Source: CAZBRS01 sp964494475 (GTDB taxonomy: Bacteria > Myxococcota_A > UBA9042 > CAZBRS01). Taken from it: a stretch of 32,457 nt of DNA. The notes under the pieces were generated by a model. The model was not told where the DNA came from, searched no databases, and was given only the letters and a program-made list of their open reading frames with translations. This document shows, piece after piece, positions 26,449-32,457 of the stretch; the first letter of the stretch is position 1; each line of letters starts with the position of its first letter. The translations under genes were made by a program, and so were the position numbers. The DNA is taken from assembly GCA_964494475.1 (NCBI GenBank), contig CAZBRS010000063.1, positions 1 to 32,457 of the forward strand, in the 5' to 3' direction.

Positions 26449-27960
26449 CTAGAACAGGCCGCCTTCGCAGGAGTTGAGGATGATCTCGGGCGTGACCCAG
26501 GTGTCGTAGAAGATGCAGATCTGGTTGACCGAGCCGGCGGGGATCGGGGCCTTCATGTCGACGGTGCGGTTCTCGGGCTCGTAGCACGAGAACAGGCCCT
26601 CGGCCTGCCACAGCGCGTCGGAGTCGCCGTCGGCGAAGGCGTCGTAGATGAACTCGTACCAGATGTCGTCGTCGCAGTACCACAGGTCGATGAAGTCCTC
26701 CTTGGTGACCTCGGTCGACCAGTCTTCGGCGTCGACGGCCGCGCAGAGCGCGCTCTCGTCGTCGCCCTCGTGGTTCATCCAGCAGAACGTGATGGCCTCG
26801 GCCAGCGCCAGGTAGCTCTCGCTGGTGCCCAACGCGTCGCTCAGCACCACCTGCTCGACGCAGGCCGCCTCCACGCACGTCTCGCCCACGGCGCACGACT
26901 CCTTGACCTCGGCGGGCTGGGCCGGGTCGGGGCAGGTCATGACGTCGTCGCCCTCGCAGAAATCTTTGCCCGGCACGCAGCCCGCGCAGTAGGCGGCGTT
27001 GGCCTCCTGCACGCAGGTCGTGCCCTGGCACCCCTCGAAGTGCTCCCAGCCCGTCCCGTCGGCCTTGCACACCTCGACCGCGTAGTAGTTGCAGCGCTTC
27101 TGGCCGGCCAGGCAGGGCTTGTTCTCACACGCGCCGCTCTTGCAGCCCGTCAGGCACTTCTGCACGAACTGCCAGCCCGTCTGCTGGGGGTTGCACTCTT
27201 CGATGGTGTCCGGATCGCTGGCCATGCAGCGGTGCGCGCCCACGTCGCACACGGGCTCCTTGCACGCCTTGGCCGCCTCGTCGCAGCCGTAGGGGCACTT
27301 CTGCCAGTCGAAGGTGTAGTCGGAGCCCACCTTGACGCAGACCTTCAGGTACTTGTCGGTCTCGTCGCACGCCTTCTCGCCGGCCGCGCACTTGGGGCCC
27401 GCGACGCACTCGGGCTCGGGCTTCAGGTTGGGGTCGCACTGGGCGCCCACCGGGCAGGGGAAGGTGTCGAAGCCCAGGCTGTCTTCCTTGCAGACCAGCA
27501 GGTTCTTCGAGCCGCCGCAGCGGTGCGAGGCGGGTTCGCAGACCTTGTCCTTGCAGAGGGCCTTGGCGTTCTCGACGGTGCACTTGAAGTAGCACTCGGA
27601 CTCGAGCCACGACTTGCCGTCGTCGGCGCAGGTACGAATGCCCTTCTCGCCCTTGCACTCGGTGGCCTTGGGCGTGCACACGGGCGTGACCTCTTCGGGC
27701 TCGGTGTCGTCGACCGTGTCCAAGGTCGCGACGCAGGTGGCCACCACGTCGCTGTTCTCGAAGCAGGTGGCGCCGGTCGGGCAGGCGGTCGGGGCCCACG
27801 TCAGGCCGTCGGCCTCGCAGGTCTCGAGCACGGTGGCGCTGCCGCAGCGGGAGGCCGTGGGTGTGCACTTCTCGGGCTCGACGGTCGACTCGCTGGCGCC
27901 GCAGGCAGACAGCGCCAGCAGCGTGAGCAACCCCAGCACGAACACAAGCTTCGCGGGCAT
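26449..27960 (-). CDS. Lipoprotein made of seven tandem six-cysteine modules
   Basis: 503 residues from ATG 27960 (GGGGGGAG upstream). An in-frame ATG at 28032 lies within the promoter and is rejected. Lipobox LALSAC, Cys20. From Cys32 to Cys366 there are seven consecutive modules, each with six cysteines. The first pair is always C-x6-C (Cys32/39, 94/101, 140/147, 190/197, 237/244, 282/289, 327/334), then x7-10, x11-13, x3-5 and x4-9. Aromatic residues recur before the fourth Cys (LTW, KSW, TGW). A separate acidic, Trp/Tyr-rich domain of about 130 residues follows, with five cysteines. I take it to be a rigid, disulfide-braced stalk that holds a C-terminal domain away from the outer membrane. 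Function unknown. Confidence 0.85.
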   Translation of the reverse strand: MPAKLVFVLGLLTLLALSACGASESTVEPEKCTPTASRCGSATVLETCEADGLTWAPTACPTGATCFENSDVVATCVATLDTVDDTEPEEVTPVCTPKATECKGEKGIRTCADDGKSWLESECYFKCTVENAKALCKDKVCEPASHRCGGSKNLLVCKEDSLGFDTFPCPVGAQCDPNLKPEPECVAGPKCAAGEKACDETDKYLKVCVKVGSDYTFDWQKCPYGCDEAAKACKEPVCDVGAHRCMASDPDTIEECNPQQTGWQFVQKCLTGCKSGACENKPCLAGQKRCNYYAVEVCKADGTGWEHFEGCQGTTCVQEANAAYCAGCVPGKDFCEGDDVMTCPDPAQPAEVKESCAVGETCVEAACVEQVVLSDALGTSESYLALAEAITFCWMNHEGDDESALCAAVDAEDWSTEVTKEDFIDLWYCDDDIWYEFIYDAFADGDSDALWQAEGLFSCYEPENRTVDMKAPIPAGSVNQICIFYDTWVTPEIILNSCEGGLF

Positions 27961-28003
27961 GGACTCCCCCCTTCCGACATCGCTCGAAATCGAGTTCCGC
28001 AGC

Positions 28004-28032
28004 ATTCTAGGCCGTTCCGCTCGCGTTGACAA
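28004..28032 (-). promoter_or_regulatory. Strong promoter of the seven-module lipoprotein
   Basis: On the minus strand: TTGTCA (complement of 28027-28032), exactly 17 bp, TAGAAT (complement of 28004-28009). Five of six bases match in each box. The -35 overlaps that of the divergent promoter at 28026-28054. Confidence 0.6.
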
Positions 28033-28054
28033 CGGAAAACCCGTGTGCTACATT
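28026..28054 (+). promoter_or_regulatory. Strong promoter of the small twin-CX3C lipoprotein
   Basis: TTGACA (28026-28031, perfect), 17-bp spacer, TACATT (28049-28054), 27 bases before the ATG at 28082. Its -35 shares five base pairs with the divergent -35, so the two polymerases cannot be bound at once. Confidence 0.6.
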
Positions 28055-28081
28055 GCCGGCGGACCCAGCAGCAGAGCGGCC

Positions 28082-28399
28082 ATGAACGCACTCCGCCTCG
28101 TCCTCGTGCTCTCCGTCCTGTCGTTGTTCGCGGGCTGCGCCACGCACTCGCCCGAGGCCTGCCAGGCCGCCTGCGCCAAGGGCGTGCCGCTGGCCAAGGC
28201 GGCGCTGACCGACGCCACGAAAGAGCTCTCCGCCGACGCCCAGGCCGAGGCCCTGGCCGAGTGGAAGGCCCAGGAGGCCGGCCTCAAGGCGTCGCTCACG
28301 CAGTGCGAAGAGCGCTGCACCCGCGATCCGAACCCCGAGCTCGTCACCTGCCTCGAGGCCGCCAAGTCGCTGCAGTCGTATACGGGCTGCCTGCGCTGA
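28082..28399 (+). CDS. Small helical lipoprotein with twin CX3C motif
   Basis: 105 residues from ATG 28082. Signal peptide ending in LSLFAGC, Cys19 lipidated, +2 Ala. The mature part has two CX3C motifs, EACQAACAK and TQCEERCTR, at the ends of a mostly helical, Ala/Glu/Lys-rich stretch of about 45 residues. A third, wider pair of cysteines follows near the C-terminus (VTCLEAA and TGCLR). A helical hairpin clamped by two disulfides, as in other CX3C-CX3C proteins, is the likely fold; that is inference. The 3' end overlaps the convergent GT-C-like gene by 56 bases. Function unknown. Confidence 0.75.
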   Translation: MNALRLVLVLSVLSLFAGCATHSPEACQAACAKGVPLAKAALTDATKELSADAQAEALAEWKAQEAGLKASLTQCEERCTRDPNPELVTCLEAAKSLQSYTGCLR

Positions 28400-29915
28400 C
28401 CTCGACCAGGCAACCTACCGGATAGATTCGTCCCCCGACGCCGTCCGCGTCCACGTCGGACCTCAGGTCTTCTCTCACCACCGTCTGCCACGCGCGTCCC
28501 TCGAACGCCCGCGCGCACGCCGGCGCCAGCGGGCCCCAGGGGGTGGGCTCGCGAGCGGCTCGGCCGTCCGGCTCGCCCGTCATGCTCACGGGCGCCGTGC
28601 AGGCATGATCGATCAGCAGCACCACCGGGACGCGCCGGTCGCGGCGGGCATCGAACGCCAGCACGGCCTCGTCGAGCGGCGCCCAGTCGGGGCGCTCGGC
28701 GCGTAGCCACGGGTGCATGCGGGACACGTGCATCTCCGTCGGCCCGCCGTCGACGACCACGTAGCGGGCCTCGTCGGGCAGGCGCTCGAGGCATTGGCGG
28801 AGCACCGGGTACTCGCGGTCGGTGAGCGTGCGCCGGGCAGCCAGGCTCCACGCGTCGGGCAGCGCCGCGAGCAGCGCGAGGACGGCCAGCACGGGAGCCA
28901 GGGGGGCCAGGCGCGCGGGCAGGCGGCGGCCGAGCCAACCGGCGCCGGTCGCCAGGGGCAGCGCGGCCAGCATGGCCCAGAACGGCAACGCCGGGCTCAG
29001 GTGGCGCGCCCCCGAGAGCGGCGTCGCGGCCAGGCTGATGCTGACGGCGAAGGGCACCTGCAGCGCGCCGAGGACGAGCACCAGGAGACCGGCCCGGCGG
29101 GGGGCGCGCGCGAGCAGCAGCCCGAGGCCGGCGACCGCCAGCCACGGGAAGGCGGCCGGCGTACGAAGCAGCGTGAGCGCGCCGAACGAGGCGGACCATG
29201 CCGTCATCAGCAGCCGCCCGGCGGGGTCGAGGATGGCGGGGTTCAGGAGGAAGGGGGGTCCGTCGCCGAGGCTCTTCATCGTGACCACGCGCAGCGCCGC
29301 GGCCCCGAACGGCAGCATGAGCAGGGCCACGTAGAGCGCTCGCCGACCGGTCGGGAGCAGGCCGCCGGTCACGAGCGCGAACACGACCGCGGCGGCTACG
29401 GTGAACTCGCGGGCGAACACCGCCACCGAGGCCAGCAGCGCCGCCGCGGCGAAGCCAGGCGCGCTCTCGCGGCGCGCGGCCGAGCGACCCGCGACGAGCG
29501 AGAGCAGCAGCGCGAGCGTGTAGAACGCGAACGGGCTCTCGCTGGCGCCCAGGCGCACCAGCAGCGGGTGCGTGGCCACCAGCACGCCCGTGAGCAGCCC
29601 CGGCACGCCCCCCAGGAGGTCCTGCGCCAGCAGCATGGCCGGCGCCACCGTCAGCGCCGAGATCACCTGGTTGGCGGCCAGCAGGCGGTCGCCCTGGAGC
29701 CCCAACGCACGGGCGGCGCCGAGGAACGACGACGTGAGCGACGGCTCGCCGGGGACGCTGAACGGATCGAGGGCCAGCGCCGAATAGCCGTGGAAGTTCT
29801 CGTGGAAGGGCGCCGCGGGCGTCACGAAGGCGCGGAGCAGCCACGCGAGCACCGTGAGAGCGACCAGGGCGATCGCCCTGGGGCGCGAGCCCAGCGCTCC
29901 GGGTTCGGTGCTCAT
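28344..29915 (-). CDS. Multi-pass membrane protein, GT-C/GT39-like glycosyltransferase
   Basis: 523 residues. About nine to eleven hydrophobic helices fill residues 14-345; a soluble C-terminal domain of about 170 residues follows. After helix 1 the loop PFHENFHGYSALA (His38, Glu39, His42) stands where GT-C enzymes carry their acidic catalytic loop, followed by the usual pattern of helices and SESPFAF-like turn. It would use a polyprenyl-linked sugar donor on the periplasmic side of the inner membrane; acceptor unknown. Similar proteins are often only called hypothetical membrane proteins, so function is tentative. The last ~19 codons overlap the convergent small lipoprotein gene. The ATG has no clear Shine-Dalgarno. 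Confidence 0.7.
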   Translation of the reverse strand: MSTEPGALGSRPRAIALVALTVLAWLLRAFVTPAAPFHENFHGYSALALDPFSVPGEPSLTSSFLGAARALGLQGDRLLAANQVISALTVAPAMLLAQDLLGGVPGLLTGVLVATHPLLVRLGASESPFAFYTLALLLSLVAGRSAARRESAPGFAAAALLASVAVFAREFTVAAAVVFALVTGGLLPTGRRALYVALLMLPFGAAALRVVTMKSLGDGPPFLLNPAILDPAGRLLMTAWSASFGALTLLRTPAAFPWLAVAGLGLLLARAPRRAGLLVLVLGALQVPFAVSISLAATPLSGARHLSPALPFWAMLAALPLATGAGWLGRRLPARLAPLAPVLAVLALLAALPDAWSLAARRTLTDREYPVLRQCLERLPDEARYVVVDGGPTEMHVSRMHPWLRAERPDWAPLDEAVLAFDARRDRRVPVVLLIDHACTAPVSMTGEPDGRAAREPTPWGPLAPACARAFEGRAWQTVVREDLRSDVDADGVGGRIYPVGCLVEVSAGSPYTTAATWRPRGR

Positions 29916-29945
29916 CGCGCTATCGCCGCGGGTTTCGATGGCTGC

Positions 29946-29974
29946 ACGCTAGACCATCTGGCGCGGGTGATCAA
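29946..29974 (-). promoter_or_regulatory. Possible promoter of the GT-C-like gene
   Basis: On the minus strand: TTGATC (complement of 29969-29974), 17-bp spacer, TAGCGT (complement of 29946-29951), 31 bases before the ATG at 29915. Confidence 0.4.
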
Positions 29975-29993
29975 GCGGTGGCATCATCTGCCG

Positions 29994-31223
29994 ATGAATC
30001 GAACCCTCGCCGGCTACGTGACCGCCGCGCTCGTCGACGTGCTGAACGGCGCGATGGTGCTGACGTTGCCCTACGTCGCGCTGGTGCTCGGGGCTGGAGC
30101 GCTCGGCACGGTCGCGAACCTGGCCGCCGCCGTGACCTACGCGTCGGTCTGCGCGGCCGGGTCGCGCTGGCGCCCGTTCGACGACCGGGTGACGGCGCTG
30201 GTGGTCGGGGCGTCGGCCTTCGCCGCGGCGCTCGGGCTGCTGGGGGCGTTCCCGACGGTCGCGACGCTGTTCGCAGCGGCGGTGCTGGCGGGAGGGGGGC
30301 TCGGGCTCTTCTTTCCCGCGCTGCAGGCCTGGTTCACCGAGGGCCTGGGCGAGCAGCGGCTCGTGCAGGCCATGGGCGGCTACGTGATCTGCTGGGTCGC
30401 CGGGTTCATGCTGGGCCCCTGGCTGGCCGGCCACGTGCTGAACGTCGACCTGGCCGACCTGCCGCGCCTCGGGCAGCGCGTGTCGTGGCTGCTGCAGGGC
30501 GGCGCGGTGCTGGCGGCGCTGGTGGCCGTCTTCTTCCGGTTCGCCGCGTTCGCCCCCCCGGGCGAGGCCGGCGGCGTCGTCGGCGCGGGTCCGGCGCCCG
30601 CCCGCGACGCGCCCCACCAGGCCGACCTCGCCACGCGCCGCATCTTCCTGACCCTCATGTGGCTGACCACGTTCTCGGCCAGCTTCGTGATCGCGCTGGT
30701 GCGCTACCTGTTCACCGAGATGGCCAAGGAGGAGCACCTCGCGCCCGCCCTGGTCGGGTCCGTGAACGCGATCATGTACGTGGCCCTGATCGCGCTCGTG
30801 CTGGTCATGCGGCGCTGGCGCTTCTGGCTCTTCCGCCTCCGCTACGTCCTGCTGTTCCAGGCGCTCGCGCTGCCCGCCGTCGCCGGCTTCGTGCTGACGA
30901 AGAGCGTGGCCGTGTACGTGGCGGGGGCGCTGCTCATCGGGGCCGCCCACGGGTTCGCCGTGTTCGCCGCCCCCGCCTACGCCCTCATGGTCGAGCACGA
31001 CAAGGATCGCAACATCAGCCTCTACGAGAGCCTGGTGGGCGTGGGCAGCCTGGCCTCCGGAGCCGTGGGCGTCACGGTCGCGAGCTGGTTCGGCGCCAAG
31101 GCGTCGTTCGTGCCGGGCGCCGTGGTGCTGCTCGCGACCATGGCGCTCCAGATCGGGCTGTTCACGGCGTGGCGGGCGCGCTCTGGGCGGTCAGGGCTGG
31201 ACAATCAAGCGGACGAAAGTTAG
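29994..31223 (+). CDS. MFS-like membrane transporter
   Basis: 409 residues from ATG 29994. About eleven to twelve hydrophobic helices split into two halves by a hydrophilic loop at ~200-220 (PPGEAGGV...APHQADLATRR), the usual MFS layout. The classical motif A is not clear, and GGGLGLFFPALQAWFTEG in helix 4 is reminiscent of solute or drug facilitators. Substrate unknown. No good Shine-Dalgarno is seen upstream. It is divergent from the GT-C-like gene with a 78-base gap. The Fic gene downstream has its own strong promoter, which begins inside the end of this gene, so the two need not be expressed together. Confidence 0.75.
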   Translation: MNRTLAGYVTAALVDVLNGAMVLTLPYVALVLGAGALGTVANLAAAVTYASVCAAGSRWRPFDDRVTALVVGASAFAAALGLLGAFPTVATLFAAAVLAGGGLGLFFPALQAWFTEGLGEQRLVQAMGGYVICWVAGFMLGPWLAGHVLNVDLADLPRLGQRVSWLLQGGAVLAALVAVFFRFAAFAPPGEAGGVVGAGPAPARDAPHQADLATRRIFLTLMWLTTFSASFVIALVRYLFTEMAKEEHLAPALVGSVNAIMYVALIALVLVMRRWRFWLFRLRYVLLFQALALPAVAGFVLTKSVAVYVAGALLIGAAHGFAVFAAPAYALMVEHDKDRNISLYESLVGVGSLASGAVGVTVASWFGAKASFVPGAVVLLATMALQIGLFTAWRARSGRSGLDNQADES

Positions 31224-31226
31224 AAT
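31198..31226 (+). promoter_or_regulatory. Strong promoter of the Fic gene
   Basis: TGGACA (31198-31203), exactly 17 bp, TAGAAT (31221-31226); five of six matches in each box. The -35 lies in the end of the transporter gene. CGGAC (31210-31214) and GTCCG (31230-31234) form a small inverted repeat around the -10. The untranslated leader (about 31233-31260) is AT-rich for this DNA. Confidence 0.55.
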
Positions 31227-31260
31227 GCAGTCCGTTTAAGCGCTATAAAGTCAAGAAGTT

Positions 31261-32448
31261 ATGACGGACGAGTCGCGGACATCCCGAGAGACACTCATCC
31301 CCACGCACCCCTGGCTCTCGTTTCGCTTCGACACGGAACGATTCCCGCCGGACCTGTGGCTGCTGCTCGGTGAAGCGCAGTCGAAGTGCGAGCACCTGGC
31401 AGGCGTGCCCCTGCAGCCCGAGACCGCCGCCCTGCTGCACCGCTTGTACCTGGCCAAGGGCGCGCAGGCGACCACCGCCATCGAGGGCAACACGCTGACC
31501 GAGGACGAAGTGCTGGCGCGCCTGGCGGGGACGGCGGCTCTTCCGCCCTCCCGGGAGTACCTCGGCCTCGAGGTCGACAACGTGGTCCTCGCCTGCAACA
31601 GGATCGGAGAGGCGACTCTCACTGGGCCGACAGGGCCGATCGGGGGTGCGGACCTCGAAGAGTACAACCGGCTGGTGCTCCGCGGCCTACCGCTTCGACC
31701 GGACGTGGTCCCCGGGGCGCTCCGCGAGCACGCCATCCGGGTGGGCAGCTACCTCGGGCCGCCGTTCGAGCGCGGTCGCGTGCTCCTCGAGCGGCTCTGC
31801 GCCTGGCTCGACGAGGGCTTCGCGACCATCGCGGGGCCCGCGTTGCCCTCGGCGCTGGTGAAGGCCATCGTGGCCCACGTGTATTTCGTGTGGATCCATC
31901 CCTTCGGTGACGGCAACGGGCGTACGGCACGCCTCCTCGAGTTCCGCGTCCTGCTCGAGGGGGGCGTCCCCACTCCCGCGGCGCACCTGCTGTCGAATCA
32001 TTACAACCAGACGCGCTCCGAGTACTACCGTCGCCTCGACGAGGCCAGCGTGAACGGTGGCGATCTGGCGCCGTTCGTGCGCTACGCCGTGCAGGGATTC
32101 GTCGATCTGCTTCGCGAGCAGGTCGCGTTCGTCCGCGCGCAGCAACTGCAGGTTACGTGGATCAGCTACGTACACCAGTGCTTCCAGGCGCAGCCGTCGT
32201 CCCCCGCGCGCGACCGCCAGCGCCAGGTGGTCCTCGACCTGTCGTCGCGGGGTGGCGCCGTGCCGGTCGCCGACCTCGCGGGGCTCACGCCCCAGCTCGC
32301 GGCCCTCTATCGCCGGAAGACCGACAAGACGCTCTCCCGCGACGTCAACAAGCTGGTCGACCTGGGCCTCGTCGAGCGAGCGCGGGGTGCCGTGCAGGCC
32401 AGGACCGAGCTCGTTGAAGCCTTCCTCCCGGCGCGGCGCGTGCGGTAG
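31261..32448 (+). CDS. Fic-family protein AMPylase, class II (N-terminal autoinhibition)
   Basis: 395 residues from ATG 31261. The Fic active-site loop HPFGDGNGRTAR (His213 to Arg224) is fully canonical, so transfer of AMP from ATP to protein hydroxyls is expected. The inhibitory helix is in the same chain: TTAIEGN (Thr71, Glu75, Gly76) fits (S/T)xxxE(G/N), which makes it class II with intramolecular inhibition; no antitoxin partner is needed and none is present. An N-terminal FicN-like segment (~1-100), the Fic core (~120-280) and a C-terminal winged-helix-like part (~300-390, TLSRDVNKLVDLGLVERA) match the common DUF4172/Fic-wHTH architecture. Cytoplasmic. Such proteins can regulate themselves or a nearby target; the target is unknown here. 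Confidence 0.92.
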   Translation: MTDESRTSRETLIPTHPWLSFRFDTERFPPDLWLLLGEAQSKCEHLAGVPLQPETAALLHRLYLAKGAQATTAIEGNTLTEDEVLARLAGTAALPPSREYLGLEVDNVVLACNRIGEATLTGPTGPIGGADLEEYNRLVLRGLPLRPDVVPGALREHAIRVGSYLGPPFERGRVLLERLCAWLDEGFATIAGPALPSALVKAIVAHVYFVWIHPFGDGNGRTARLLEFRVLLEGGVPTPAAHLLSNHYNQTRSEYYRRLDEASVNGGDLAPFVRYAVQGFVDLLREQVAFVRAQQLQVTWISYVHQCFQAQPSSPARDRQRQVVLDLSSRGGAVPVADLAGLTPQLAALYRRKTDKTLSRDVNKLVDLGLVERARGAVQARTELVEAFLPARRVR

Positions 32449-32457
32449 CCGTCACTC

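Noticed and set aside
29994..32448. Fic toxin with the upstream membrane protein as antitoxin
   Set aside because: The Fic protein has its own inhibitory helix (TTAIEGN), and the upstream gene is a full-size transporter-like protein. The Fic gene also has its own promoter.

Overview
This is a gene-dense, very GC-rich stretch of bacterial chromosome (roughly 70% GC by eye, codon third positions nearly all G or C). The predicted surface and lipoprotein content is high: six lipoproteins, several with Asp/Ala-rich or Cys-rich stretches behind the lipobox. That style, with RHS/NHL proteins, choice-of-anchor-like beta domains and a DUF4157 protein, points to Myxococcota or a related deltaproteobacterial lineage. 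This is inference from style only; the window has no rRNA or other taxonomic marker. I see no tRNA, rRNA, CRISPR array, insertion sequence or phage module. No gap between genes exceeds about 150 bases.

Layout. 1-1335 (+): the end of a DUF1566-type protein and a Cys-rich lipoprotein. 1349-9702 (-): a SAM methyltransferase, a giant (2071 aa) RHS/NHL lipoprotein of teneurin-like order, and asparaginyl-tRNA synthetase. 9800-10417 (-) and 10560-14128 (+): a secreted protein of unknown role, divergent from a translationally coupled pair (NDP-forming acyl-CoA synthetase and MFS exporter). The shared promoter region holds a perfect 11-bp inverted repeat. 14215-20043 (+): a DUF4157 protein with a second zincin motif, a multi-domain lipoprotein whose Shine-Dalgarno lies in a hairpin, an FKBP-type prolyl isomerase lipoprotein, and an SGNH-like membrane protein. 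20110-24765 (+): DNA polymerase I and GTP-type PEP carboxykinase. 24793-27960 (-): class I-beta DAHP synthase, an RluA-type pseudouridine synthase, and a lipoprotein of seven six-cysteine modules. 28082-28399 (+): a small twin-CX3C lipoprotein, divergent from the previous gene with overlapping -35 boxes. 28344-29915 (-): a GT-C-like membrane protein. 29994-32448 (+): an MFS-like transporter and a class II Fic AMPylase.

How the genes relate. Housekeeping functions (asnS, polA, pckG, DAHP synthase, pseudouridine synthase) are interspersed with lineage-specific envelope proteins, and most transcription units look short. The clearest functional unit is the acyl-CoA synthetase/MFS pair, probably co-regulated with the divergent secreted protein. 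Sigma-70-like promoters (TTGAC(A/G), 16-17 bp, TAnnnT) can be read before many genes; these are by-eye calls.

The points most worth a second look are the divergent operator-like repeat (10467-10509), the orphan DUF4157/zincin protein, the teneurin-like RHS lipoprotein, the seven-module cysteine lipoprotein, the Shine-Dalgarno hairpin at 16001-16022, and the tandem clamp-motif-like peptides in Pol I. None of these alone proves a new system.
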